Of a stretch of DNA of 64,000 nt, positions 1 to 11,585 are shown piece by piece. The notes below the pieces were generated by a model, which was given only the letters and a program-made list of their open reading frames with translations, searched no databases and was not told the origin of the DNA. The stretch comes from Lindgomyces ingoldianus (taxonomy: Eukaryota; Ascomycota; Dothideomycetes; Pleosporales; Lindgomycetaceae). A program made the position numbers and the translations under genes. Where the stretch lies: assembly GCF_010093535.1 (NCBI RefSeq), contig NW_022985163.1, positions 644,666 through 708,665 of the forward strand. The letters are read 5' to 3'. Every line of letters starts with the position of its first letter. Position 1 is the first letter of the stretch.

Positions 1-601
1 AATGGGACTATTGAGCGGCAATCTGATGTGATAGACTGAACGAGTGTTGCTCGTTCCGGCACGCTGTGGCTTGCAATCTTGGTCATCTGCCAGCCGCAGC
101 CAATCAGCGCGCGATGCCGCTCGGCCGCAGCTTGCCTCACGGCGTCCGTCCCTTGGGTCGGCGGAGGTGGTCACTACCAAGCTTATCGTCAGTCAGTCAG
201 TCATATATATACACACGCACGAAGAACCCGCACTCAACACCACGAAACAGTCATCGCACCGATACAGCCAACTTGTAACCACGCATACTTGCCTAGCACC
301 TATCGCATACTCGACGTCGCGCGCCCAACAGCCTCTCATCCAACTCCAGCTCCTGGTCGCTGATCCCCATCGCCGATCGCCTCGTTCCGACACGGTCAAG
401 CTACTTCGCTGCAGCTTGCCCTCGACACCAGCTCCTGCGCGCCTGCCTTTCGCTCGTCTTCCAGACTCTTCCCGAGACAGCTGCGACTGTCTCCTCTTCC
501 AAGTCTCCCGCGCTCCTGCCATCGGTCAGACAGCGCCCCTTCCTGCTTCACTTCCGTCAGCTGCTCGCTCCTTCCAACGCTCCCCCGAACCACCCGGCAA
601 C

Positions 602-1792
602 ATGGCTTCTCCAGCCAGCAAGCCCGTTTCTAACCTCGCCGCTGCCTTCGCGGGCCAGTCCCCCTCTGCCAACATACCCATACCACGTGAGGGCGGACAT
701 GTCTCCGCCCCTGACCGCCCTAACATGCTCCTGACCCCCCCGAATTCGATATCCCCGACCCTTCCACCCCACAAACACCGGCCTGGTATAGCAACAACGG
801 TCGCTTCTCCTCCGCCTGTGCTGCTGGATTCTGACATCGACCTCCAGGATGCCGTCGAGCATGCCGCGGCGCAGGACCAACCCTCTGCGCTCTCCAGGGA
901 GGCACTTGCCGCAGTGGAATCCTCCGGCCAGATCACTCCTGCTATGCTCGCGAAATACCATTTGCCTGGCATTCTCTCGAATGAAACCCCCCAAGCCATT
1001 CGCTTCGTGCTCCAAGCACTAAACGAGGAAGTGCCGGGGTTCTCTCGCATCCAGCCTGCGAAGGCGCGGAGGCTGGTCGTCGCCGCCCTGGAAAATCGCG
1101 CTGGAGGGGGTGTAAACGGCGAAATAGAATTTGAGAAGGTGGGGTGGGGCAAGTGGAAGTGTCGTCGGAAGGGACAACCGTCCCGAAACGTGCACGCTGT
1201 TCCAATAGGAGCGCATGGCCCCCCCCGTTCCGGCCCTTCTCCGCCTGCCAGCATGGACAGCGCTGGCGGGCTCCAGGTCCCCCGGAACACCTCACGGGAC
1301 CATCGAGATATGTACTCTACCAGCTGGGGAGCAGATTCGGCCATGAGCTCTCGCGATGAAGACATGGCCGAGGGAATGTCTCTGGACGGCTCTGAATCTG
1401 ACTCATCTGATATGGATCTGGAAGACGACCTTGACGATGACACGGATATGGAAGATATGTCCAACTTTAGGCCCGATGAACTCAGCCTCGACCACGGTAG
1501 CTATACCGAAATTCGCGACTACAACTACCTCTCCCGAACATCGGGGGCGCGGTTCCGCTCTGCTTCAGCGCAGGCAGCTGGCATCCCAATCGGGGCCGGC
1601 AAGAGCGACCAAGGCAAGATTATACGCGTTAATCAGAGCCTTGGTGGCTTTCCCTTCTCTTACGCATCCCATGTTAACATGGGCAACTTTCCTGCATCTT
1701 CTGGAGTTATGGGAACTGAGGACCAGGAGTCTAAAGAGCACGAGGCAGCTGCAGCCTTGCTCTCAATCATGGACTCCTCAGGCTCCGTGTAG
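602..1792 (+). CDS. STB3: STB3-like Sin3-binding transcriptional regulator
   Basis: A single-exon gene of 396 residues. The reading frame is open for about 186 codons upstream but contains no ATG there, so the first in-frame ATG at 602 is taken as the start. Residues about 110-200 match the Sin3-binding STB3 family: a segment beginning ITPAMLAKYHLPGIL, then VPGFSRIQPAKARRLVVAALE, then an acidic-to-basic EFEKVGWGKWKCRRKG. In yeast, Stb3 binds the ribosomal RNA processing element and links the Sin3-Rpd3 deacetylase to growth-regulated ribosome genes. The same nuclear repressor role is inferred here. The C-terminal half is low complexity, with an acidic stretch around residues 260-290 (DMDLEDDLDDDTDMED). 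The 5' leader is CT-rich, as in many fungal promoters. The family call is firm; the target genes are inferred. Confidence 0.85.
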   Translation: MASPASKPVSNLAAAFAGQSPSANIPIPREGGHVSAPDRPNMLLTPPNSISPTLPPHKHRPGIATTVASPPPVLLDSDIDLQDAVEHAAAQDQPSALSREALAAVESSGQITPAMLAKYHLPGILSNETPQAIRFVLQALNEEVPGFSRIQPAKARRLVVAALENRAGGGVNGEIEFEKVGWGKWKCRRKGQPSRNVHAVPIGAHGPPRSGPSPPASMDSAGGLQVPRNTSRDHRDMYSTSWGADSAMSSRDEDMAEGMSLDGSESDSSDMDLEDDLDDDTDMEDMSNFRPDELSLDHGSYTEIRDYNYLSRTSGARFRSASAQAAGIPIGAGKSDQGKIIRVNQSLGGFPFSYASHVNMGNFPASSGVMGTEDQESKEHEAAAALLSIMDSSGSV

Positions 1793-3796
1793 ATATATAC
1801 CATTTGGATCGGCGTTATTCTTTGTCGGTTGTTGTTTAGCTGGACTGGGATGTGAGCCGATATCATTAACAATATTCGGATATGAATAGCTCTGGATCAC
1901 CTGGGCTAGGATGGGTTGGTTTTATTGGTTTTTGTCATTGTCATACCCCCCCCCCACAACGACTGGGAAGATCCGTCAAGTGCTGATGCGATCCATTCAT
2001 GGGCTAACTCTGGGTCTTTCTATTGTCATTATTTTATATCAGTGAGTTCTTTTCTTTTCAGCATTATGCATGGAATGGAAGGGTTTCCCTCGCACTCAAG
2101 CATCAGACATGCTCATGGTTTTACCCCGGTTCACGTCACTGGTTGGGGTAATATATGTGGGGAGTGAGAGGTGCTTTTTGACAGGCAGGGCCCTACTTTC
2201 CTTTCCCAATTTCTAAACGATCTGGATATTGTATATACATTTTAGTGGAAGACACACCCCGCTCTACTCTCAACTAGTGGGTTGAAGCGCTGCAGGACGG
2301 CGGCGTGGGAGAGGAGACTTTAATCAATCAATGTTGATACGCTTAGGGCAGGTACCGTCGCAGGCCTACCTTGCCTTAGGCGTGTTTACTTCTTCTTGTT
2401 CTTCTTCCTCTTCTTCTTCTTCTCTAGCTGTGGATATAAACATCTTTCTCTTACCAGGAGCTGATCGGTGTGGGGTTGGAGGATTTTTCCGGCCGAGGTC
2501 ATGCTGAGGTGCCCTTTCCAGTCAGTGAACTAAGAAAGGAACCTTTGTCTCTCAATAGATTCTTGCCCTCATTACATCAACCCAGCTTCGGGGCCCTTAC
2601 CACAGTCCCAGCATTATGGTCTGTAGAAAGGCCTCCTGTACGCCACGTCTGTCTGACACGCATCTTTTGCAGACCTACGTCGAGCTTTCCCCACACTTTC
2701 CTGCCCAATCATCACCAGCGGCCGATGCAAGAGCAGGCGCCCTTCGCGAGCTCCAACGTCACGAGCTTCCGCACGTCCAGCTCGTCCAATCGGTCTAGAG
2801 TCGGATGGCCCCTTCGGTGGCAGGACATACGTATGTGCGAGAATGGCATCAAGAAGAGAGTGAAGGTTTTTGAGAATGCTTCGAGGAAGCTTCGATCTCA
2901 GACTTCATGCTCGCTTTGCGAGAGCATCGAACGACCACTTATTTGGACTTGGTGCTCACCCCAGAGCCAAGAGCTATCAACATCATTCCACTGATACACA
3001 TCAAGCCAATCCCATCCAATACCTCCCGATACTTCACGCACATCCACCAGCCCAACGCTCTGCAGAAGTCATTCGATCTCAAACAAACAGACAGTGCCTT
3101 CCATCTGCGGCGTCCCCATCTCCTCCAGCCCAACACTCCCATCCGTCCTTAAAACCTTAACTAATACCATGACCAACAGGCATGCACACACTGCCTGACA
3201 CACAGCTCTCCAATCCCAAGCCTAACTCCCAACTCCCGACTCCCATGTCCCTCCCAAACTTCATTTTTCTCGCCTCTTTCATTGCCCAGAATTCCGCACA
3301 ATGCACTCACCCATCACATCACGCTCTCCTCTAGCTACCATCTATGCCGAATGCGGCAAGCCGCAACACCCATCTTACCGAGAAGCAGATTCAATCCCCA
3401 CGAAACTTGCGCAAACAGGGTATAACGCATGCTTAGCTCTCCTCTAAGCCATTGATCTCGAAGTCAGCCATGGATGTTGCCCACCATGAGCATGCCTGTG
3501 CTCGCGTCTCCGAGCTTAAGATAGGCTGGTGCCGACCTGGATAGTCCCAAGCGCAGGCGTCGAGCGCGGGTATCGGCATACAAGGTGCCGAAAACGGGGT
3601 CTCTTGCTGTTATCGGGTGTGTCCGCTGCCTTGTTGGGTCACTTCTTACATTGGGAGGCTTGCTGGAGGAGAGATAAAGACCCCGCTTTGCCCCTCTTCG
3701 TTCACACCTCACCGAAGCAAAGTAACGAGCAACCAATACCAATACCAACACAGCTAAATACAAAACCCAAAACCAACACCAATCCTTCTTTTGAAA
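1793..3796. other. Intergenic, STB3-like gene to metallothionein
   Basis: This 2-kb stretch holds the 3' end of the STB3-like transcript and the metallothionein promoter. It contains a run of ten C at 1946-1955 and a CTT-rich tract at about 2391-2436. A 174-codon open frame at 2470-2994 has no recognisable domain and is broken in the other frames, so I do not call it. An AT-rich box (gataaag) lies about 120 bases before the metallothionein ATG. I see no RNA gene. Confidence 0.6.
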
Positions 3797-3874
3797 ATGC
3801 CTGGCTGCGGAACTGAGGGCTGCACTTGCGCCGACTGCGGATGCGCTCAGGGTGCCTGCAACTGCGGAAAATAA
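3797..3874 (+). CDS. 25-residue copper-type metallothionein
   Basis: The ORF ATG..TAA encodes 25 residues, MPGCGTEGCTCADCGCAQGA followed by CNCGK. Seven cysteines occur at positions 4, 9, 11, 14, 16, 21 and 23, arranged as one isolated Cys and three Cys-x-Cys pairs. Size, Cys count, Gly/Ala/Ser-like spacers and absence of aromatic or hydrophobic residues match the mini-metallothioneins of ascomycetes, of which the 25-residue copper protein of Neurospora crassa is the classic. Cys spacing differs from the Neurospora protein. Role: cytosolic Cu(I) (possibly Zn/Cd) buffering and detoxification. The A-rich, CAA-rich leader before the ATG is typical of strongly expressed fungal genes. No metal-regulatory element was securely identified. 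The gene is too short for usual ORF cut-offs. Confidence 0.82.
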   Translation: MPGCGTEGCTCADCGCAQGACNCGK

Positions 3875-4659
3875 GTCAGTCAGTCTATTCCTTTCCCTCC
3901 CCCCTGTTCCCCTCTCACCTCATCCCACTAAACCAGACTCGAAGATAACATCGTCTCTCGCTCTCGAACACGCCTTTCCTTGCCCCTACATTATACTTCG
4001 ATTCGATAGCCTGTCCTTCATATGAAACACGTTTGAACTCAACCGAAAAGACGAAAAAAATTGCCAATACTTGCTTCATTCGACAACGCTCCTTTCATGG
4101 TAATATGACAATTAACGGATGGGATAAGGTGGTGGGAGTATTCAGGCGGGTGGATAGTTGAAATATAAACCTTGAACACGTACATATAGACTCACCTTCT
4201 TGCTCTCTGTATCGCTTCTGCTGGAATTCTATGCGGTGCACTTTGCTGTGCTGATGCAGTGGATAATAGATTGTGAGTTTAACTGTCTCCGATGAGGGGT
4301 GTGCGGAAAATACTGTAGCTGTTGATCTTCCCCTGCAAGGCCATGCTCTTCCCTTCATCCGCCATCATTCCTCAGCCTTTCCTTTGTATCCATGGGTCGG
4401 GCTGGATCAAGTCTCTCGTTTTGGGGAAAGTAGCTTTTGAGTTCCGTATATCATAGCACGTCTTACTCTAGCAGAACTGGACTAGACTAGAAGGCGGGTA
4501 CCCATATTCTATCCATATCCATTTCAGACATAATACACGCCCCATCCATCAGCCCCCAGGGATCTTGTTATCGGATGCCTCCTTCGAGAACTCTGTCTAG
4601 GGCATAACATCTCATCTCAACTTCCTCACGCTCACGCTCACGCTCACAATCAACCATCC
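3875..4659. other. Intergenic (3' ends of metallothionein and TBC gene)
   Basis: Convergent 3' flanks of the metallothionein (+) and the TBC gene (-). A short hexamer repeat (ctcacg, about four units) sits at 4625-4648. Nothing else is recognised. Confidence 0.5.
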
Positions 4660-7323
4660 CTACCCAACAGCCCCCTTCATCCGCATATCCCCTAAATCAA
4701 TGACCTCTTCGTCAACCCCAACCCTTTCATCTCTTACCCTCCCAACTATACCACCCCCACTATTCCCCCTCACTCCGCCCACACTCCCTATTCTTTCCTT
4801 CCCCCCTACACCCCCGCCATCATCCTCATCCCCAAACAAAAACCCTTTCCCGCTCCCTCTAACACTTCTCCTCTTCTCATCTGACGGAAACGCAGTGTGC
4901 GCGGATGCAGATGCGAATGTCGAGGATACAGAGTCGTCTTGACCTAGCATCCACGAGAACGAAGATTGAGATAGGGGCGGTCGGGTGCGGGGGGAGAGTG
5001 ACAGGGCGGACGATGGCTTATGGTGGGAAATGGGGGACGTTGTGCCAGGTGGGGCGCTGGAAGTTCGTTCTGGGACTGAGGGAGATCTTAGGCTCTCCGG
5101 TTCCACCGTTGATATTGAGTTATTCGTCTTACTTTCTTCAGTGTTTTCATCCGCTGGTAACGGAATCGTCGCATCCTCCAAATAAACCTGCACGAACTGC
5201 ACCTTGGCAATTGCCAAACTCAGCTTCTCGACAGCGTCTTTACTTTCTTCCTCGCGCTCACTCCGCTCTTTATGGTGGTCCCATAGCTCTTTAACCGCAC
5301 TCTCTAACATCTTCGCGAGCCCTTTGTTGCGTCTTTCTAGCTCTTCGATTTTCCTAATCATATTCCCAGATTGCGTTCTTTCTAGCCCGGGCTTACTTGT
5401 CGCTGCCCCAGTCCCGCTCGGCATCGATGTGCCTATCTTCCCTGGTTTCCTATACTCCCTTCCCCCCGATCTCACGAGCGATGGTTGGCCCGGTGGCGTC
5501 AACGTCCCGGATTGCAATGCTTCTACATTCTTCTTCACCTCCCCGACAGCATCCCGGATCGCTTTGCCAACACCCCATTGCGAACCCCGGTCTAGCACGC
5601 CTTTCACAGAGTTCTGGAGCAGGGATTCGAGCGTTGAGGTTGTGGCTGTGGATGGCTGTTGCAGTGGTGGGATGAGGGATCTTGGTGACCCGATTGATTG
5701 ACGTGTTCGACTTGATGCATATGAGGGTGAGGGACTTGGGATACGAATACCAGGTATGGGCCTATCCTTTGTTTCGACGACCTGTGGTTTCACGCCTCCA
5801 TACCGTGATATTATCTCCGCACCACCGTCCGGTGTAAGATGGTCTCGGAGGTATAACGCGTCTTTTATAAACATGTGGGCTGGGGCTTCGGGTTCAGGGT
5901 AGCGAAGAAGAAGTGAGAATGCTTCATTGGTGTCGGAGGAAAGAAGCGTCCAGCGGATTCGGAGGAGCATGGCGATGCAGATGTGGTCGACAAGTTCGAG
6001 GGTGGAGTCGATGGCGAAGAGGGAATCCCATACTTGGAGGGTGGAGGGGAGCGGGAATTCGCGGGAGAAGAGGAGGCGGATCCAGCGACTGGAGTGAAGT
6101 ACTGTTAGCTATTGTATAAATTGGCCTGGGGTATGGGGACTAGGGGAGGAAAAGAAGGGAACAGAAGAGGGGTGAGGAGCTCACAGGAGAAATATCTGCG
6201 GCACAATCTCCAGCTTAACTAGATGTGCCGCAAGCCCTGGATCAGCTTTCGGTAAATACCGTTCAAATATCCTCGAACTCCTCGCCAGCATTAACGTCTC
6301 CTTACTCGTAGCTTCCTTTTCCGCTGGCGCATAAAACCCCTTAGCTGTTCGCATGACCCTTTCAAACAGCGTAAAAGCATCATGTTCGATATACTCCCCA
6401 TCCAGCATATCGACCAGCGGCGCGTGTGTCTGCTCCACCCTCTCACTATCAACCTCCACCGCATCCCGCTCCACAACCCAGAGTATTGGCGCGAGCAACT
6501 CGTGGATGCCTTGTCGATATCCAATCTCTTTATTCAACTTGCACCAGACAAATAGGATGTCGAGCATCATGTTTTGGGTGGCTGGTTGGCGGAAATACAC
6601 GCTATCGGGCATACAGCGTTCGATGTCTTGGAAGATTTCGGCGCGCAAGGTTTCGTCGGCTCGGAGGGCGTTCCAGGGGGACTTTAGATGGACTTAGTAA
6701 ATGTCAACACAGATACATAGCCATAACTATAAGCGTGACCATAATCTTTCGTAGCAGACTGACCCCTCACCTATCCTCCTCCTCGCGGGACACACACTCG
6801 GACATATGTATGTAAAATAGAGAGGGGGAGGAGGGGGAAAGTACCTCATCATTCTCACTTAGTGGATCCACACTCGAATCAAACTCATCCGGATGCTGTA
6901 TCGCCCGTAAATAATACCCCCTCAGATCCCCATACTCCTTCCTTGACTCCCCTAACCGTTGTGTCCATATCGCCCGATCAAGCGTTTTGAAAAGGAGAAA
7001 CATCTGTTGTATACTACGTTAACCCAAATCCCTCATGTCCCCTCCCCAGGCTTATCCCCATAGAAAAAGGGCGGTAAGGATTGTATGGAATTGTATTGGT
7101 TCTTACCTTCCAACATACACTCCTCAATCCATTAGTAATATTCGGATCCCCATGGCTCGAAACCGAAATCTTCAGCTCCGTGAGCGAGTGGAAGTCATCG
7201 AGCTGTCGCCAGTACTTCCTATTTCAACCGACGTCAGTGCAGCGATCCAACTTAATCAAACTCAATCTGCAACTCTGTAGAAGAGGGATGGCTAGCATAC
7301 TCAACCTCCGCAATCGTTCGCAT
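4660..7323 (-). CDS. TBC-domain Rab GTPase-activating protein (TBC1D5-like)
   Basis: Five exons on the minus strand: 7323-7301, 7218-7107, 7003-6845, 6681-6185 and 6088-4660, giving 739 residues. Joints were set by GT..AG signals, frame continuity and conservation: RSVCWK joined to MFLLFKTLDR; SENDE to SPWNALRADE; PQIFLL to RWIRLLFSREFP. The TBC domain covers about residues 35-330. Both catalytic fingers are intact: Arg120 in the IxxDxxR motif (IFQDIER) and Gln155 in YRQG. TBC proteins accelerate GTP hydrolysis by Rab GTPases. The layout with LRSVCWK and SPLSENDESPW resembles TBC1D5-type GAPs acting on Rab7 at endosomes, so endosome/retromer traffic is the likely role (inference). The C-terminal 400 residues are mostly disordered, with a probable coiled coil (KIEELERRNKGLAKMLESAV) around residue 520. 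The minus-strand 3' neighbour is the metallothionein, unrelated in function. Confidence 0.9.
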
Positions 7324-8152
7324 GGTGGCCCAAGAAGAGTGGGTTCGGGAGTCAAGATGATATATGAGGAGAAGTGATAGGTTGAAGTACCCTGATGGCG
7401 CGTCGTGGACTCAGGGGTACTCAATTGTATGTATGTATGCACCGCACGGTACAAAGATACGCAGATGAATGTGGGGCGAAGCTAAGCTCGACCTGCAGGC
7501 AGAGCCGAGGAAAGTCACGTGAAGGGCTTGCAGAAGACAGGACGGGATATCCTTGTACACACGAAAGGAGTTGTCAGTGTCACATAATCATCGAAGAAAA
7601 AAGCAACCTCTACAGAAGCTTGTTAATGCCCAATCACCTCCAATATCACAAATCGAAGCGAACAAACTTCAGACGTCATGGTGGATTGAAACTACCATCC
7701 AATTTCCCACCACCACCCCATTCAACACTAGACCAATAGCACTGAATGGCTGGGGCTACAAAACCACCCATTATTAGAGCTTTATTTTCCGCTATGCCCC
7801 TTTTCCCCACTCTGAATGTACACACACCAAAACGTTTATCAAGTTCGCCTGATTCTCCCAACCATGCTAACCACCAATACTACGCCCATGGCGCCTTGAA
7901 TAGTTTCCATGTTCCAAGTGACAATAAAAGAGAAATACACAAGCGTGTGTGTTTGTGTGCTTGCCCACCCCATTACGCAGCGATCTGTACACTGTTTCTG
8001 CCCATTCTCGCCGGGAATCATCAACGTACGTCCTGCGCTCCGTCTTAAATCATGTATGCTGATAATAACGATGCTTGCATGCCGTGAGCCAACTTCCGGC
8101 ACCTTTCGGTCGTATCCAAAACTTCCAGGCATATTGGGAAGAGGTTGGACAT
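7324..8152. other. Intergenic (TBC promoter, Pal1 3' flank)
   Basis: The promoter and leader of the TBC gene and the 3' flank of the Pal1 gene, both on the minus strand. Small ORFs on either strand have no recognisable content. No RNA gene or repeat seen. Confidence 0.5.
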
Positions 8153-9967
8153 TTAGGCGGGGCGTTCCGGACGCGGTCGCTTTCCTCCCTTCAGACTCTT
8201 GACCCGGCTGAGGAATCCGTTGGTAGACTTGGTCGCATCAGGATTGTCCACGCTGTCGGCAGTTACAGCTCTAGTTAAGCCGTTGCGTGGTGGAGGCGAA
8301 GTTGGAGATTTTGTGGAAGGGCCGTCCTTCGTATCTGTTTCAGCAACTTTGATGGTCGCACCCTTCCTCTCATACGCATCATCATACTCGTCAAAAAATG
8401 GATTCTGCTCGTTGGACTTGGACATGCCGCCAGCACTCTGGACCTGTGGTGGGCTACCAGGAGTTCCCGCACCCGGGCCATAGCGAGATGCTGGCGACGT
8501 GATACGAGGATTTCCATCCGCAAATCCACGGCGAGGTTGGGAGATGCCGCGGATTCGCTGAGCAATCGACTTCTTGCGTCCCAAGCCGCCATTGCTAAGG
8601 GCAGCAGCCTCGTTCTCGGATTCCCTTCGCTGCATGGCGGTGCGTGAAGCGGGCGCACCTTCAAGGAATGTGGAGGTGCCAAGACCGATAGTCTCTTCTC
8701 CGTGAATGATATCGCCGCGATCCTTGGGATTGAAGGAGACTGAGCGTGCCTCCAATTCCGGTCGCTTCTTGAATTCCACCGTACCGCTTGTGGCAAAATC
8801 CGTAAAACCTTCAGTGCCCCTACCGTGAAACTTCTCCAAATCAATATTCTTGTTCACGGGACCAGAACCTCCAAGGGCATTATTGGCGGAGTTCACTGGG
8901 AAAGCCTCCATTGGAGCTCGGTGGTCCTTCTTTCGATTGCGGTGAGGATTGCAGGCATCGAAGGGGCCGTCGTGATGGAACAAGCTCGGTCCGTAGATAC
9001 CACTGACATCTAACTTGTCGATCAAGTCCAGGCCTTGAGGCTTCCTCATTTTGCTAGATCGAGGTTTGCCGTCCTTGGCCCGATTCTCTCTCTCCTTACG
9101 ACGCTCTCGACGTCGACGCTCTTCGTCTGGGTTTAGCGAGCCCTTGTCGATCATGGACGACTCGGAGTTGCGGCGGGGCCGCCGATTCTCCCTCCTCTCG
9201 GGGCTATTCTGGTGGTGCGGTCGCGAACTTGGGGGCCCTCGCGGTCGTGGCGGGCCACGGGGGGCGGGACCACGCAGACGCCGTTCCTCCTCTTCTGAGC
9301 GCGACGGGCGATGGCTTTGGATGGGGAGAGTGCCGCTGCGCTGGGCCGGGCCGCGAGGCGCGGGCCGCTTCTCAGCGCTTTCATCGAGAGTGAGATTTTT
9401 CTGTTGCAAAGATGGATAGTCAGCAAACTGGCTTGCGAATTGCTTGAAGCGTTCCATGGCGCGTTTCCATCAAAAATATGGAAAGGGGTAGCAAACGCGG
9501 GAGATTGAGGCAGCCAGAGAAGAAGGTGCAGCTTGTGCGACAGATATCACCTGCCGCCTTATCTACAACCATACAGGCAGGGGGGGTGTGGACGTACAAA
9601 GAGCTCCTCGGCGCTATTGCCAAAGGTGGCCTTTTTTGGAGAGTCCTTCAGTGAGACCGACATGTCAATTAATTGCGGGTTTGAGGCCTCTTTGTTGAAT
9701 TCTGCCTCGAAGGTGGACAGGAAGGGGTTCCGTGAAATGGGGCGACTGCCAGCACTATTGGGAGTTCTAAGTGCGGGCGAAGGGAGCGCGGGCGACGCAG
9801 CTCTGTTGCGGAAGGGATTGTTGGAGGAGAGGTTGAGGGTGAGGCCCGGCGACGGGCGGCGCTCTGTTGTTAAGGAGGTTATCAGCGAAATTCGTTTTCG
9901 TCACTGCCAACGAAGATGAAACAGGCGATAAAGAACCCATACCTGGCATTGACGGGTCAGCGATCAT
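8153..9967 (-). CDS. PAL1: Pal1-family cell-morphology protein
   Basis: Three exons on the minus strand: 9967-9943, 9863-9598 and 9400-8153, 512 residues. The N-terminus reads MIADPSMP-E-RRPSPGLTLNL, then NNPFRNR and SRNPFLSTFEAEF. The second joint brings SAEELF next to KNLTLDESAEKR, which is the usual order in this family. The diagnostic Pal1 block, SGIYGPSLFHHDGPFDACNPHRN, starts near residue 245. Fission yeast Pal1 is a membrane-associated protein at growth tips and septa needed for cylindrical shape, and its budding-yeast homologues attach to early endocytic sites. A similar cortical/endocytic role is inferred. NPF motifs (NNPFRN, RNPFLS, NPFFDEY) are visible and would suit EH-domain partners. 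An in-frame ATG 39 bases upstream (10006) could add 13 residues. The ATG at 9457 lies inside intron 2 and is not used in this model. Confidence 0.9.
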
Positions 9968-11130
9968 GATGGCGGCCGTGAGTGATATCCTTGCTGGCGT
10001 GGCCAATCACGCGGTGGTGCCAGGGGAGCGGGCAAGATTAAGCAAGTCCGGTGTCGAGGAATAGTTGGAGGGTGGAAGAGCACAGGAGGGGATGACGCGC
10101 AAGGGCGACCAAATCCTGTTCCTGAAGCAACCACAGCGATGCCCGCAGAAATGGAAAAGGGGTGTAGATTAAGACTGGCAATATGATGCTGGTGAGTGTT
10201 TCGTGCGGCCAGGAGTCTCTCTCCAGGGCTGCGAGTGGCGAGCCGGCCTGCGCTTGGCGAGGCGAGTGTTTGAGCGCCGCGGGGGGGGGTGGGTGGGGGA
10301 AAGAGGCCAGCTAGAGCATGCAACGCCTAGAAGATACACGCGGATTGTATGTAGTGTATGTAGCACTGTACTTGTACGCGCAAGAGGCCAGCCAGTGGAC
10401 GGCGCGGCGGGTAGAGGGCGGAGGGCGAGAGGAGTGCAGAGAGAGGGAGAGGCCACTAGCAGTCACAGTGTGGAGCAGGCCTGGTAAATAGCAGTGTCAG
10501 TCTGGGAGTGCAGGCGCGGCTCGAGGCTTTGAGGCGTGCTGGCTGGGGGAACTCGTGTTTTTGCGGCGTCGCTCCTGATTCGAGGGATTGTCACAAGCAA
10601 CTCGCCTGGCAACGCCCGCAGCCAGCTCCAAGCTAAATGCAAGACCAAAGAGTCCGTATAAATAAATAGCCTGGTACTGCTGTGTGGGGAGATGCGCGGT
10701 GAAGAGCCACCCAAGAGGGTCCAAGCTGAGCAGCCCGCTTGACGGCGTCGACGCAGGGGCACATCAGGACATCACGAGCGCCATCCCGCTCCTCTCGATC
10801 CTCGTCGCCCGCTCGATTGCTGTGGGAATTAGTGAGGCCCGCGCTCACTGCTCCTGTTGAGAATCGTGAAAGAGAGCCCTTCTTTCACGGCCCGTCCATC
10901 TCCATTCACTCCCGTATGCCACTTCCGAGGTCGTCACTGTCACCGTGAGTCGGCCTATCGAATCCCATTTCTACGCTAACCCGATTCTTGGCTCTTCCCC
11001 CCCCCGCAAATTGGGAAGCCGGACCCTGAATTTTTGATGAGAGCCTCACTCGTGCCGAGAGCCTGCACCAACGCCAATTCAGCTCATCTCGCCAAGACCA
11101 TCGCTCATCATTTGCAATCCACCTCACATT
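9968..11130. promoter_or_regulatory. Shared divergent promoter region, Pal1 / MED31
   Basis: About 1.2 kb between divergently transcribed Pal1 (-) and MED31 (+). It is GC-rich with G- and CT-rich tracts (G-run near 10280). No individual binding site could be assigned. Open frames here are compositional shadows. Confidence 0.5.
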
Positions 11131-11585
11131 ATGGCCTTTTCAACCCCAGACCCCATGCGTGACGATTACGGCGGCTTCACGCGCTTCGAGCTCGAACTCG
11201 AGGTCCGTCCGCCCGTACGTCACATCCGCCATTCCTTCACTAACACACTCCCAGTTTGTGCAATGCCTCGCCAATCCCGCCTATCTCAATTACCTCGCAA
11301 CGCAGAAGATGTTCGACAAGCCCGAGTTCGTCGCCTACCTCGGCTACCTGCAGTATTTCAAGGACCCAAAGTACTCCAAGTACCTTCAGTGAGTATCCAT
11401 CTCCCGGAGTCGCTTGCGATCGGTGTGATGACTGATGGTGTGCGTGCAGCCACCCTGGCCCAACTCTCCATAACCTGGAAATGCTTCAGATTGAGAAGTT
11501 CCGGCAAGAGATACTGACCCCCAACCTCATGAATTTCATGACCATGGAGGGCTTGAGGAATGCAGTGCCTGAAAAGAAGGATTGA
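11131..11585 (+). CDS. MED31: Mediator complex subunit 31 (Soh1)
   Basis: Three exons, 11131-11202, 11255-11388 and 11450-11585, encoding 113 residues. Joints restore the family core: RFELELE joined to FVQCLANPAYLNYLATQKMF, and KYSKYL joined to HHPGPTLHNLEMLQIEKFRQ. Intron 1 is 52 bp with a CTAAC-like branch; a better-looking donor at 11215 would leave a 40-bp intron and insert four residues into a conserved helix, so it is not preferred. MED31 is a small conserved subunit of the Mediator middle module that bridges regulators to RNA polymerase II. Length and sequence are typical. The protein ends MEGLRNAVPEKKD. Confidence 0.97.

Noticed and set aside
526..1464. 312-codon minus-strand frame opposite the STB3-like gene
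   Set aside because: It is the antisense of a GC-rich coding exon and shows no domain; the plus strand carries the STB3 motif.
2470..2994. 174-codon frame between STB3-like gene and metallothionein
   Set aside because: No domain or homology recognised, and competing frames are similarly open; insufficient to call a gene.
9401..9457. ATG at 9457 as the start of the Pal1 protein
   Set aside because: Conserved Pal1 N-terminal sequence (NNPFRNR, SAEELF) lies upstream and joins to KNLTLDES by an intron that removes this ATG.
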